Shown here: one piece after another, positions 1 through 11,735 of the stretch
Layout: each line of letters opens with the position of its first letter
How positions within the stretch are numbered: position 1 is the stretch's first letter
Origin: Monoraphidium neglectum
Taxonomy: Eukaryota > Chlorophyta > Chlorophyceae > Sphaeropleales > Selenastraceae
Reading direction: 5' to 3'
DNA: 32,577 nucleotides
Assembly (NCBI RefSeq): GCF_000611645.1
Contig: NW_014013372.1
Span: 1-32,577 of the forward strand
The notes under the pieces: model-generated
What the model was told of the DNA's origin: nothing
Seen by the model: the letters and a program-made list of their open reading frames with translations, nothing else
Database searches by the model: none
Made by a program: the position numbers and the translations under genes

Positions 1-2903
1 CCGCGTTGCCGGCGCCGCCACGCCCCGCGGGCGCGCCGAGCGCGACGGCGGAGAGCAGCGCGAGCCAGCGGCCCGGCGCCGCGGGCGCGCCGGCGGCGAG
101 CAGCACGGCGAGCGTCGCGCGCAGCTGGTCGGCGATCTGGGGCTCTGACTCAGCTTCCAGGGCGGCGAGCAGGTGGCCCTCGATCCTCTGCCCCAGCGCC
201 GCCGCGGGGTCGCGCTCCGCGAGGTGGCGCAGCGTCGCGGCCGCGGCGCGGCGCAGCGCGGGGCGCGCGGACGCGAGGGTGGCGAGCAACAGCGGGGTGT
301 GCTTGCCGGGCGGGACGGCGTGGGGCGCGAAGAGGACGAGCTGCTGGGCAAACAGGACCTGGTGGGTTGGATTGGTTGTGTTCGGAAGGGTTCAGATCGA
401 ATTTTGCGATGAGGGTCAGGAGGGGGAACGGCGTCGTGGGGTCGTTGAGGAGTTGGGATGGGTCAGGTGCTTTAAAGCAGCAACACGCAAACCGTGCGAA
501 AGCAGCGGCACGCCGGGGTACAGCGGCTTCAAGGTCAACACCGGCCGCCGGCGCCGCCAAGAAGCCGCCCGGCAGCTGCTCCGCCGCAAGCTCCGCCCCG
601 CGCCGCGTTGCCGCCCTCCTCACCCCCCACCTGCTCCAGCGCCGCCCACGTCGCCTCGCCACGCGCGAGCCCGCCGCCGCCGCCGCCCGCCGCGGCGGCT
701 GCCACCACGGTGTCGTCGTGGGGCGCGGGCTTGGTGTCTGTGACGAGGCACTTGATGCGCTGGTAGGAGGCCGACCCCAGGCGGAACTCGGGGCCCAGCA
801 CTGCCACCATTGCGTTGGCGGTGCGCGCGGCCGCGACGCGCATCAGCGGGGCGTCGCCCACGGACGACACCTGGCAGGCGTAGGGATGCGGGGCGCAACG
901 GACTGGGAGGGCGAGCGAGCGGGCGGCGGGAGCCGGGGACAACCGACACCCAGGTTCAAGCTTGTAGGACGGCACGCGGCAAATTGCTGGCACGACCTGG
1001 CAAATCCAGGTCAACTGCAGGCGAGCGGAAACACAACGCCTTGTGCCGGCGGGCGCCCACCAGCAACTCCTCCGCGAGCTGCAGCGTCCGCTTGACGTGC
1101 GGCCCGTACGCGGGCCCCGCCGCGCCCGCGACGCACAGCAGCCCCTGCAGCGCCCACAGCGGCGCGCCGCCGGCGGGGCGCGAGGCGACTGAGACCAGGT
1201 GCTCCACCGTGACGCCCACTGACGAGCGCAGGGCGAGGCCGCCCTTGGCGCGGTGCACGCAGCCGAGGGACAGGCAGAGGGCGTCCCTGGGGGCGGTTTA
1301 GGTGGCCGCGGGGGTTTAGGGTTTAGTCGATGTGCGCGTAGCCGGGCATCTCTAGGGGCGCGGGTGTTTGCCGGGCAGCGGCGGGGCGGCCAGAATGGCC
1401 ATCGGAGCGTGCGGAGTAGGAGTGTGTGGGTGCATCCCCCAGACTGCAACGCAGTTTTGAATATGGGCGCAAGGGTCGGGCGCCCCGCGGCCATGCGGGC
1501 TGAGCGCCGCAGGCCGCGCGTAGCAGCCTGATGCGCGCACCTGGTGTAAGCGCTGCCGGGCGGCGGCGCCTCGTCGGTAAGGGAGGCCGCGAGCTGCGCG
1601 CACATTGCGTGCACCTGCGGCGCGGAGGAGATTGGGGGTTTGCGAGCGGAGGAAACAAGGAAGAATTGTCTTTGTCAAAGATTTCTCCATTTATATCAGA
1701 CACGTGCAAACCCATCCGGCTCTGTAGGGAACCCAAATCAAGCTTCAAGCCACCACCCCTCCCCCTGTGTGTTGATGGAGCCATCCCCCGCGGAAAGCGC
1801 CCGGCCAAGCCCGGCGTCACGCCATCCTCCCCCCTCAGTACCTGCTGCAGCGCGAACGCGTCGCTCCCGATGCAGCAGGCCGCGGCCACGACCTCGGCGC
1901 CGCCGCGGCGCAGCGCGGGGTTTGAGGCGTCCTGGTCCTCCAACAGGGCCTCTGCCAGCGCCAGGGCAGCTTCCGCCACCTGCGGCGGCGCCGGCGGGCG
2001 CTGGGGGCATGAGCGCAACACGGGCGCGGCTGGCCGGCCACAGCGCGTCGAGGCGGGCGGCGCGAGTGCAGCGGCTCGACCCAATTGTCCGACGAGGCGC
2101 GGCGCAGATTGTCGAGGGGTGAAGGCCGCGCGTCCCACATGCACGCCTGCTCGTGCCGCTTGTGCGGCTCCGTGGGTGCGCGGTGCCGGGCGTCCATCCC
2201 TCGCGGCGCCGCACCTTTTCCAAGCCGCCGTCGCCGCCGCCACTGCCGCCGCTGCTGCTGCTGCGCGCCGCGCGCTTGGCGATGGGCGCGAGGCCAGCCA
2301 GCGTGGCGACGAGCGCGGCCTCGCAGCAGGCGGCGCGCTGGCGGGCGGCCGCGGGGTCCTTGCGCGAGAGGGGGTGGGACTTGGGGGAGGCCGCGGTGGC
2401 CAGGATCTGCGGGGTTTGAGCAGCGCCACACACAAGCAGCGAGGGCATCAAGAATAGCAGCGAGAGAGCCTGTGGCGCCGCTCCAAGGGCGTTGAACGGG
2501 GTGGCGAGCCAGCAGCGCGGCGCAGCAAGGGGGCCGCCAGCGCCGACAGGAGCCGTGCGGAGCAAAACCCGCGCAGCGCGGCGTTGCAGGAAAGCTACGG
2601 CGGCCCGCGTTCACGGGCGCACCTGGAGGACTTGGACTTGGGCGCTGACGGGGACAAACGCGAGCAGCTTCCCCAGCAGCCACAGCTGCACCTCCAGCAG
2701 CGCCGGGCCCAGGCCGTAGGGCTGGGGGTAGGGGAAGAACCGCCGGTGCACGCGCACGCCGTCGGCCTGCGCGCGCCGCAGCTGCACGCCCTCGCCGCCG
2801 TCGGGGGCGCCGCCGTCAAACACGCCGCCGCCGCCGCCGGCGAGCCAGGGCGCGTCCGGCGGCGCCGGGCCCTCGTGCGCAACAGTCCCGTTGGCTTCCG
2901 CGC

Positions 2904-2961
<58 letters not shown>

Positions 2962-4606
2962 AGGTGCTGGCGCGGGTGCGAGGAGCGCGAGCGCGTCGTC
3001 GTCGCCCCGTGATCCCGCGAGCAGCGTGTCTGTGTGGCCCAGGAATCCTGCGGTGAACGCCAGGCCGGCCTCCCATGGGTGCTGCTGGGGGCCGCCGCGC
3101 TCACCTGGCGGGGGGCGGGGAAGGGCCACAGGGCCGCAGCGTGGGGAGGGCGCAAGGGAAGGGCGTGGCGCATGGTGGGAGCAGGGCTGGGCGCGGCACG
3201 CAACAGGCAAAAGTCCCCCTTGAAATGCGCTAGCACTGCGAGCCCGCCTGGTGCTCTCATGTTTAACCCCCAGGCCCAGCACACCCGTGCCGCGCGCCGC
3301 CAGGGGGCACCACCCACCCCAGGCACCCCCGCGCGGAAGGCCCCACCAAGCGGCCGCTTTGAAATCCCATTCCCTCCTTTAAACCCCGTCGCACGAAACC
3401 CACGCCAAACAACACGCGACCGTAAACCACCCCGCCATTGCACAAACCACCGCTGTACGAAAACCTGATCGCCTGGAAGCCAGACCCCTCCTCATGTTTG
3501 TAACACCCATGGTCACTCGCTGGACGCATGCCCCTTGCCCCCCACCCACCCGCGAAGGCCCTCAGCTCGTCCTCCAGAAGCTCCCTGCCCGGGAGCCAAG
3601 GGCCCAAAATGGCGTCCTGCCCACATAGCATGTGCCGCAGGCTCGTCGCCGCCACCGCCGCCGCCGCGCCTGCGGGTGCATGGGCCGTGCGTGCGCGCGG
3701 CGCGGTGGACGGACGTCACGTGTTGTGCGGTGACACTCGTTTAGCGTCATCGGTCCGCCATCGGGCCAAACTTGGTACGCCACAAATTTTCACAAAGTTT
3801 TGACCTGCGTCCGGCATGTCTACGAGGGCACGGGCCATGCTGACAGCATCCACATCGGGAAACTGCCTTGGCCCAAGGCAAGGAATTGGTTTTAGGGTTG
3901 GGGTTTCAACCCTAAACCCCTGTGGCCAAAGGCGGGCAAACGGGGGCAGGGCTGCGCACTGGTGGCACGCGCACCTGGTGACACCCTGGCGCCGCCGACG
4001 CCCTGCAGCTGGCGGCAGCAGATCTTCAGCAGCGCCCCGTGGCACGGCGCAAAGAGCTGCGCCCCTGGCATGTAGAAGAACGCCTCCAGCAGGCGCAGCT
4101 GCAGGGTGGCTGCCGCCGCCGCGACGTGCGGGTGCGAGGCCAGGCCGCCCCCGGGGGCCGCGTCCGGGGAGGGGGGCGCGGTGGGGGCACCGTTGCGGTC
4201 GGCGGCGAAAGACAGGAGGGCACGGGCGGGGTCCATGAGGGCGGGCTGGGAGATCAGGGCGTCCAGGAGTGGGGCCACCATCTGCGCAATAGCGCGGATC
4301 TGCGGGGGAAGGGTTTGGGGGCCCAAGGGGGGGGACGGGGAGTAGAAGGCTGCACTGGGTAAGGGCGCGTTCATGGAGGTTCAGGGCTGCGAGGGAGGAA
4401 GCGCAGGCGCTGCGGCAGGTACCCCTCGGCGAGCTGCGGTTGTGTGACGGAGAGGGGGCCTGCGGTTGCGGGGGTTTCAGGGCGAAGACGGCACCGGGGA
4501 GTAGGCAGGAACCAGGCCCCTTGCCAACGGACGCCCGCGCCCTCTTCTTGCTCTGTTTGACAAATAGACAACCACACAAACACACACACACACACACACG
4601 CACACG

Positions 4607-4637
<31 letters not shown>

Positions 4638-7600
4638 GCGAGCGCGCACGCGAGAAAGAGAGAGAGAGATAGAGATGGAGAGAGCGCACGCAGGGGCGCG
4701 TACCTGAGCCTGGGGGTCTGGCACGAGCCCCTTGGCGATCACACCCAGGGCGTACGCACTGAGCGCCTGCAGCGCGCTCGCGCGCCACCACAGCGCCACC
4801 GCAAACTCGGCCTCCGCGCAGGGGCGGCCCGCGTAGCTGCGGCGCGAGGGGCGGGGGCGCGCGGCGGGGCGTGGAGGGTCGTGAGGGCGCCGCGCAACAG
4901 GCTGGGCTGTTCGGTTGTGTCAGATCGACAGCCCTTGCTGCCTACAGCTCTAGGTGCAATCAACACATGGGCCCCGCATTTCATGAGCATGGTGTGTAGA
5001 GTATCGGGCGTGTTGGAATCATCTCGGCTTCCACCCCCCAACAAGCAGCTGAACCTCTGACGAACGTGGCTTGAGCCCAGGCGTCCACCAACATCAATGC
5101 AGCGGTGCGCCGCCCGCCCCCGCCGACTTCCACCAGCCCGCCTCACCTCTTCTCGTCCACGGCGCCCCTCGCGCCCGGCCCCAGCGCCACCGCAAACAGC
5201 GACAGCGCGTCCCCGCCCGCGCCGCGCTTGCGGGACGCCTCTGACAGGCCCACGAGGATGTCTGCGCTGGCGCCGCCGGCGCAGAGGGCGCCGAGCAGCA
5301 GGTAGCCGGCATCGCGCTCGGCAGCGGCAGCCCAGTGCGCGCTGCAGTAGGGCTGCAATTGGCGGGGTGGGAGGAGAGTGTGTGTGTGGGGGGGGGAGGG
5401 ATGGCAGAAGCACACCAAGCCGCGGGCCTGTGGATAGCCTGGGGGCCAACGCTCTGTATGGGGTCCGCACTGCCTCCTGAACCCCTTTTGCAACAGGCTG
5501 GCAGTTGCGCGGAAGGGGCCCGTCCGCCTCGCTCCTCCGCAGCGTGCGTTTCTAGCCCGCAGACCTCCAACGACCCCCAAACATCCCACACCGCGGCCGA
5601 CAGCAACGCGCAGCCGTGCGCCCGCGTCAGCAGAGGGCAGAGGTGCCAGGGGACGCGCAGGGTTGGAAGCAATGGTGTCCGACAGCCGCAGCAGGCGCGC
5701 CCGCCACCGCCGCCAGCTCACCTGCAAGATCATCCGCTTAGCCACCCAGAACGCCGTCCGCGGCAGCCTGCTGGGCACCCCGAGCGCGCTGCGGGCGCTG
5801 GCGACCAGCAGCGCGCCGACCGCGAGCGCGTAGCCGTGCAGCGCGTCGACTGCGTGGCGGCTTTGGCTGTCTGGCGCCGCGCGCGGCGTGCCTGCGCGCG
5901 CGGTTGGCCGCGGCAGCGTAGTGGCCGCCGTTACATGCGGATTGTTGGTCAAAGCGATCGCACCGCCACAGCATCTCCCGCCCACAATGCGCTCCAACAT
6001 GCAAACCTTCCTCCCCGTCAATGCTGCGGCCCTTGGGTCAGGAGTTTAAGCGGTCATCACATCTCCTCTGCCGCTGCCAGGCAACACCGCACGCGGCCCG
6101 GGCTCGAACAAGCAAATCTGCCCCATGCTCCCGCCGTCAACAGCGCACCTGGGCCCAGCTTGCTGCTGCCCACGACCCCTGGCTTGCTGTAAGGCGCCGC
6201 CAGCATCTGCAGTGTCTGCGCGCCCGCCTCCACGGCCTCCAGGTAGCTGCCCAGCAGCTTCGCCATCAGGGGGGGTGCGGCCAGGGCGAGGGCGGCGAGC
6301 ACGGAGGTGGCCTGGTGGCGGACTGAGCTGGAGGGGGAGGTGATCTTGCTGCTGACCACCTGGGGCCGGCAGGGCGCGGGCGGAAGGCGGGCGGGCGAAA
6401 GGCAGGCATTAGTCGCAGGCAAGGGCCGCATTGCCAATTAGAAGCGTGGAGATCACCTGGAGCAAGTGCATGCAGCCTCATCGTGGTCGCTGCTGAAACA
6501 GAAACACGCCATGAGAGGTGAGGCCGCTGGACTCATGAGCGCCACGGTCAGCGCCCCGCCCCTGCAGCGCAGAGTCAAAAAATCTGGTGCCATGCTGGAC
6601 AAAGACAAAGAGGCGCGCCTGCTCGACTGCCGCGGCCGCGTCCAGGGGCACCTCCCCGAGCACCTCCACCAGCGCCCCCATGCCCTCCAGCGCCGCAGTG
6701 ACCAGCGGCGGGGCGATGCCGCCAGCCGCCGCGCCCGCCAGCCGGTCCAGCAGCTTCCGCTGGCCCTGCTCCGGCAGCTGCGCAGCAGCCGCAGATCGCG
6801 GACGCAGCATGCGCGCGCGCGCACACGGTGATGAGCGGCGCAAGCCCAGGGGACGCACCGTCAGGGCCCGTGCCGGCAGACAGCTTCCCCGTTCTGTGCC
6901 TTGGGAGCTGCCTGCAGGCAGCTTTGCCCCTTGGCCTGGGATGCGCGCCCGTCGACGCAGATGACGGGACGACAGCCAGCACTGCGGGCTCACAGTGGCG
7001 CCCACCCTCTCCCTGCAGGTCACACTGAGCAGGACAACGCTGCTGGGACCGCCCACCCCCCCAGGGGCGCTGCCTTTTCCCCTCTGAGAGCCCCACCTGG
7101 CGTATGATGGCGACCCTCAAGATATACACCACGCACGCCTGCGCATGGGGCATCTCCCCCTCTGCGTATTGCACCGCGTGCACGCACAGTCAGTGGCCAG
7201 CAGCTGGCGCACGCACATGGCGCGAGGGCCTCGCACACGGCCTCGCCCGACGAGCCACGCCCAGCGACGCTGCCGTCGCCGCCCGGGCCTCGCACCCCTT
7301 CAAGCCGCGGCGCCGCGCTCGCGCACCCCTGCCTACCCAGCCCCCACGTGCCACCCACCCGCCAGGCACGCCCCAAGCTCCGGCTCCTGCGCGGCCGCCC
7401 CCTTGGCCGCCGCCGCCGCCGCCGCGTCCGCCGCGGCGGCCGCCTTGCTGGCTGGCTCCAGCATGGCCACCGCCGTCACCCCCAGGTCGACGAGCCCATC
7501 TGCGTCCAGCTTGCCGCGCCCCAGTAGGCCCAGCGCGTACGACACCCACGCGCCCGCCAGCGCGACGCACGCATCCTGGCGGACGGGTTTTGGGGGCACC

Positions 7601-10060
7601 AAGCGAGGGGCCCGCGTGCGCAGGGTGCGCGTCATCGTATCGCAGGCGCCCATCACCACCCAGGAGGCCAAAGCCCGCCACGGCGTCAAGGTGTCGCTTG
7701 TTTGCCAAATGCTGCGACCCGACGCCCCAAATCCACGCTGCTCAGCTGTGCTTGCCCCCTGAAGCGCCGTTCCCATCCCCGCGTCCTTCGCGCCCGATGC
7801 ACGGACCTTCCTGCCGCGCACCGCCGCCTCCACAAACGGCACCACCAGCGCCGCCTTGAACGCGCCCGCCGCGACCTTTTCCAGCTGCTGCCTCTTTGCC
7901 GGCTTCTTCTCAGCTTCCAGGGCGGCCGTCAGCCCCAGATCGGGGCTGCGGGGGCAGGCGGCCAGCTCCGCCAGCGCCAGCGCAGCCGCCTCGCGCACCG
8001 CCTGTGGCGTTTGTGTTGAAGGGGGGACGTACGCGGAAGGGGACGAGGCGTGGCGCCGTGCCTTTGTGCGGCCTTATGGAGTTGCGTGCGCGTCTGTCAA
8101 AGTTTTGTGGCCGAGGCGCAATCGCTCTCCGCTGCGTAGGTACGTCATCCCGATGGGCCGCCCATGGGTTTCTCTTTTCGACGGCCTGCCTTGCGCTCCC
8201 GGCAAACGTGACGCGGCGTGATCGGACGCAACGCGCCGGGCATGATGGCTGTTGCAACGTAATGCCAGCGCTGTGTGCGCTCCTGAGCCCTTCCTGTGAG
8301 TCTGCAAGACTCCCAGCTGCTCCTTCATGGTTGTCGCGCCGCCAAGTTCCCCGCTGGCTCAGCGACCCACCTCGCTGCCGTCCTCCAGCGCCGCCGCGCA
8401 CGCCCTGCAGCCCTCCTCCCACCCCGTGCCGCCCGCCGCCCACAGCGCGCCGCCGCCCGCGCGCGCCAGCGACGCCAGCATCGCCGCCCCCAGGGCGCGG
8501 CCCTCGTCGGACGCCTTGTCCTGAGCGCGCCGACACGTTTCCCGTCATGCCTCAGCAACCCAGTCAATGCCACTGACCCCTTAACCGCTGCCCGCAGCCA
8601 GAAACACCCTGAAGGACCGGCCAGCCGCCTGCGACAGCCCAGCTCTCTGCAAAAGGCCTGCCTCTATTGGAACACTTGGCCCTACAGATGAAGACTCTGG
8701 AATGCGCCGCGCCAGACCCCTCTTAAGGCCCCCCCCCGCCGCACCTTGATGCACCGGTCAAACAGCCTCCAGCCCTCTGCATGCACGGTCGCCGCGTTGC
8801 GATCCAGGGGGTTCAGCCCGTCCACCACCGCCACTGCAAGCCGCAGCCCCGCGGTTCGCAGCGCGGGCGTGGCGCCCTTGCCGGCGGTCCTGTCGCCATC
8901 GCGCCAAGGCCGACGCCATCGCGGCGAGGCGCAACCGCACAAGTTCACGAGTGGCAAGGGGTACCTTATGCATGTGCCTGTGTCTGTTCAGGCTCGGGGG
9001 CACACCAGCATGCGACAAAAATATGACAGCTGTTGGATGAGCTGTCCACCCATCAACTGCCGCAGCCTCCGCGCCTGCGCCCTGAGCGCGCTGCGCGCCC
9101 TCGCGGCGCGCTCACCAATGCCGCCAGCCTCCTTGCCCCCACTGCCGCTCGCACCTGGACGCTATGCCCATCGCCTCAGCGCCGCTGCTGCCGAGGCGCC
9201 GCCCGTGCGCGGAGAACAGCGCCGCAAGGAGCTCCATCGATGCCAGGCGCTGGGCCTGCGTTTAAGGGGCAGAACGCGCTCAGGGGGCAACCCGCTCACA
9301 CCCAGGGCAGTGCACCACGCCCGCGCAGCCTCGACAAGCTCGAATGCCGCCCGGTCAAGGATCTTCCACAACGCGTGCGTGCGGGCGTGCACAAGGCCGG
9401 GCACACAGCTGCGGCCGCGCCGCGCCGCGCCGCACCTCCCCGCCCGCCTTCTCCTTCTCCTGCAGCTCTCCCAGAAGCGCGTTGACGCGGCCATAGAGCG
9501 GCAGCGTGTCACCGGCGGCAAACAGCCTGCTCATGCAGCTGCATGCGAGGCCCCGCACCTGCGGCGTGGCGGCGGCGGGCGGGGCAGCACCGGCGATGAA
9601 AATAGTCGCGCGGGGCTGGCTCTGCGGTCAGCGGGGCGCCTGGCTGCGGCCGGCCGAAGTCGATTGCTCGCGCAAGGCGGTGGGAGCCGCTGAGTTCGTC
9701 TGCCATTGTTTTGGAAGGCCGCTGTTGTCAACAGTCAACACCAATCACGCCGACGCCAATAGGCCCAACTAGCTCGTGCCCAGCAGGCGTGCTTGGTCCG
9801 CAAACGCCCAGACTTACCACCGAACACGCGCCCTTGCGCAGCACGTCGGCTAGGGCGCCTTCACATCGCTTCTGACAGCGCTTGACAACCGCTGGCTCTG
9901 CGCCGCTGATGGAGGTCTGCAACTTCTGCAGCAGCTCCAGCAGCTGCGTTTGATCGGGTCTGCGATCCCTGGTGGCCAGCAGGAGCTCTAACTCCGCTGC
10001 AAATAGCTCCAAGCCCAGACAGTCCTCCTCATCGTAGTGCAGCTGGGCTACTCCCGCCAT
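1..10060 (-). CDS. HEATR5: HEATR5/SWEETIE-like HEAT-repeat scaffold protein (3' end outside window)
   Basis: The family (animal HEATR5A/B, Arabidopsis SWEETIE, yeast Laa1) consists of very long HEAT-repeat scaffolds that work with the AP-1 clathrin adaptor in trans-Golgi/endosome traffic; SWEETIE loss disturbs plant sugar balance. Twenty-two phase-consistent exons give about 1,410 residues: 10060-9818, 9558-9436, 9255-9155, 8889-8745, 8520-8371, 8001-7807, 7575-7359, 7161-7097, 6777-6619, 6359-6149, 5849-5722, 5352-5147, 4836-4704, 4299-3975, 3669-3550, 3104-2623, 2406-2215, 1979-1842, 1614-1541, 1286-1061, 870-631, 358-<1. Conserved blocks occur in family order: KRCQKRCEGALADVL, VRGLACSCMSRLFAAGDTL, ACVVYILRVAII, ALEGMGALVEVLGEVP, LCLSLGCVHRAKGG, NAMVAVLGPEF, QQLVLFAPHAVPPGK and LRHLAERDP. 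The start is the first ATG of the exon carrying the N-terminal family block. An 18-residue Gln run interrupts the solenoid in the 482-base exon. The exon at 6777 may instead end at 6628 (GT donor). About one third of the protein lies beyond position 1. Confidence 0.9.
2905..2958. repeat. (CTG)18 trinucleotide repeat, polyglutamine in HEATR5
   Basis: Eighteen uninterrupted CTG units on the plus strand read as 18 CAG glutamine codons on the coding strand of the HEATR5-like gene. They follow APAPE and precede GAEANG, between HEAT blocks, so they probably form a disordered loop. The purity of the tract suggests length variation between strains. Confidence 0.97.
3891..3916. repeat. perfect inverted repeat made of telomere-type motif
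   Basis: TTTAGGGTTG (3891-3900) and CAACCCTAAA (3907-3916) are exact reverse complements separated by GGGTTT. The arms contain the plant/algal telomere unit TTTAGGG and its complement. The element lies in a HEATR5 intron, about 60 bases downstream of the donor of the exon ending at 3975. Confidence 0.9.
4573..4684. repeat. (CA)n/(GA)n microsatellite in HEATR5 intron
   Basis: A CA tract with CG interruptions (about 4573-4640) runs into a GA tract (about 4652-4684). It occupies the 5' part of the intron that follows the exon ending at 4704, so in the transcript it reads as a CT tract then a UG tract just after the donor. Confidence 0.95.
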
Positions 10061-10909
10061 TGCACCCGTCAGATGTACTACCCACTAAAAGACAATTCTA
10101 CGGAAACATTTTTGAGGCTGCAGTCGATGGCAGCCGATCTGATGCAGCTCGAACGCTCAGCATGTACGTAGATGGATCGCGCAAGGGTCGCTGGATATGG
10201 ACTCAGTACACGGCTCGGATACATCAGGGATCACTTGGCAAGTCTCATGGCTGGACACCCGACCGCCGGCTGGGCGATTGTCGGTCACCTTTTCCCCCGT
10301 CTGCCAAATGCAGCCTCCATCCCAGTTGACTGCTGTGTGCATACATGGATGGGCGATGCCGCCTGGTGCCCCACAGTATTAATAGCTCCTGAAAGTTGTT
10401 GACCACAATTGCAGGGGTGAATCCCGCATCTGTGAACTACTGTGCTGCCAGCACTGCGATCTTGATTCCAATCATTCACCTTGTCACCTGCAAACCTGCA
10501 ACATTGCATCACCGCAGCTCCACTCTCCCTGACAACGCTCACGCAATCTGATGCACGAGTAAAAGACTTTCAGCCAGCTAGCCCACCGGCTGCCGTTCCA
10601 AGTTGACCCACAGGGACAACCCATCCCTGCAACAGACGGCCCAGCCGAATCCAGCCACAAACCGATGCGGCACCGACGCACCAGCCGCGACAGCTGCACC
10701 ACCCGCGCCTGGCAAGCGTCACACTCGATGCCAGCTGTCAGCAGGTCAGCAGGCAGCCAGAGCGTTTGGCACTGGAATCCATCCAAGTGCCATCTGGTAT
10801 GCGCCGCTGCCAGAAATTCCGGGTGGACTTGCGGGCGCCACCTGGGATCACACCCAACATTGCTGGTCGCACTCCCACACGCGCCAGCGCTGGCTTCATG
10901 CGTGCCATT

Positions 10910-10927
10910 ATGATGTGATCACATCAT
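10910..10927. repeat. perfect 18-bp palindrome
   Basis: ATGATGTGATCACATCAT equals its own reverse complement. It lies between genes, about 850 bases upstream of the HEATR5 start and 810 bases downstream of the dioxygenase stop. It could be a dimer-binding site, a transposon footprint or chance. Confidence 0.9.
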
Positions 10928-11059
10928 CCGGCCTCCACACCATTACTACTGTCGGCACTGTGCTGCCAGTATTAACCCCTTCCTGCTCAGCGCACCAGGT
11001 GAGGCGCGACGCTCCCTGGCCACCACACCTTGCAGCCGCGGATGGATCTTAAGCTCATG

Positions 11060-11064
11060 GTTAC
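11060..11064 (-). terminator. candidate TGTAA polyadenylation signal of dioxygenase gene
   Basis: Minus-strand TGTAA about 670 bases downstream of the dioxygenase stop, the only copy I noticed between the stop and this point. A 3' UTR of that length is usual in green algae. Confidence 0.3.
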
Positions 11065-11735
11065 AAATGCAAGGCAGCACAATCGCAGCGCTGCTGGGGG
11101 TGTTTGCAGCAGCACGCAGGGTGGGAGCCCTGCACAGCGCCTGGCGCGAGGTGCGCGTCGTGTGGGCAGCCGGCCGTGTGGTTTTGCAAGGTGCGCGTGT
11201 GAAATTGTCTCAAAACAGAAGACATCGCAGCAGTATACAAGGCCGCACCACTTGGGGCGCAACTGCGCAGGATAAGGGAGTGCGAAGCATTTTGCCTCTG
11301 CGCGACAACAGTCAGTGGGCTGTAATTTATACGAGCACTCGCGGTCACTACGTCGCGCGCTGCCATGCTCAAGCGTTGTGTTGTTGCGGTGGGGAGGCAG
11401 CGGGCTGCTTGCGAGCCGCTGTGCCCCGGAAAGGTCAGCACTGCTCAACACCTGCGCGACGCGCCTGCGCCAGCAATAGCTCGACCAGGCAAACTTTTGA
11501 TCCGTCCAGGCTGGTCACCCTAAGGGGTGTCACGCCGCCTAGTCCACTTTCACGATGCTCAGTAGTGGGCGCGACGCCCCTCAGGTGTTTCGCTCAAAAA
11601 CAGCGGGCGCCGCGCATTCGTGTGTCTTGACGCCTGGAAGCATCTGCCTGCCAGAGGGCGGACCGGCGTGCGCCAGCTCGGCTCGGCCGGCCAGTGAGCG
11701 AGGGCTGCGGCGCCGCCTGGATGCTGAGTCCCTCA

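Larger units (their letters stand above)
10061..11735. other. intergenic: dioxygenase 3' UTR and HEATR5 promoter region
   Basis: No convincing gene is seen in about 1.7 kb. The right part must hold the dioxygenase 3' UTR; a TGTAA, the usual volvocine polyadenylation signal, occurs on the minus strand at 11064-11060, about 670 bases after the stop. The left part should contain the HEATR5 promoter; a TATTAATA-like element lies near 10376-10383. Base composition is less GC-rich than in the genes. The plus strand near 10140-10400 has a weak RNase H-like look (YVDGSRKG, then AGYGLST in another frame) and may be a decayed retroelement. A perfect palindrome lies at 10910-10927. Confidence 0.6.

Noticed and set aside
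1312..1326. Two telomere-like TTTAGGG units
   Set aside because: On the transcript they read CTAAACCCTAAAC within 40 bases of an acceptor, which is better explained as a branch point plus pyrimidine tract.
535..1614. 359-codon minus-strand open frame read as one exon
   Set aside because: It runs through two or more introns. Homology to HEATR5 is confined to segments bounded by splice sites and lies in different frames.
2891..3223. Poly-cysteine and poly-leucine frames over the CTG repeat
   Set aside because: They are other-frame readings of the CAG polyglutamine tract inside a supported HEATR5 exon; the same holds at 31179-31247.
11067..11630. 187-codon plus-strand open frame in the intergenic region
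   Set aside because: No domain or family motif, compositionally like random GC-rich sequence, and it overlaps the expected 3' UTR of the dioxygenase.
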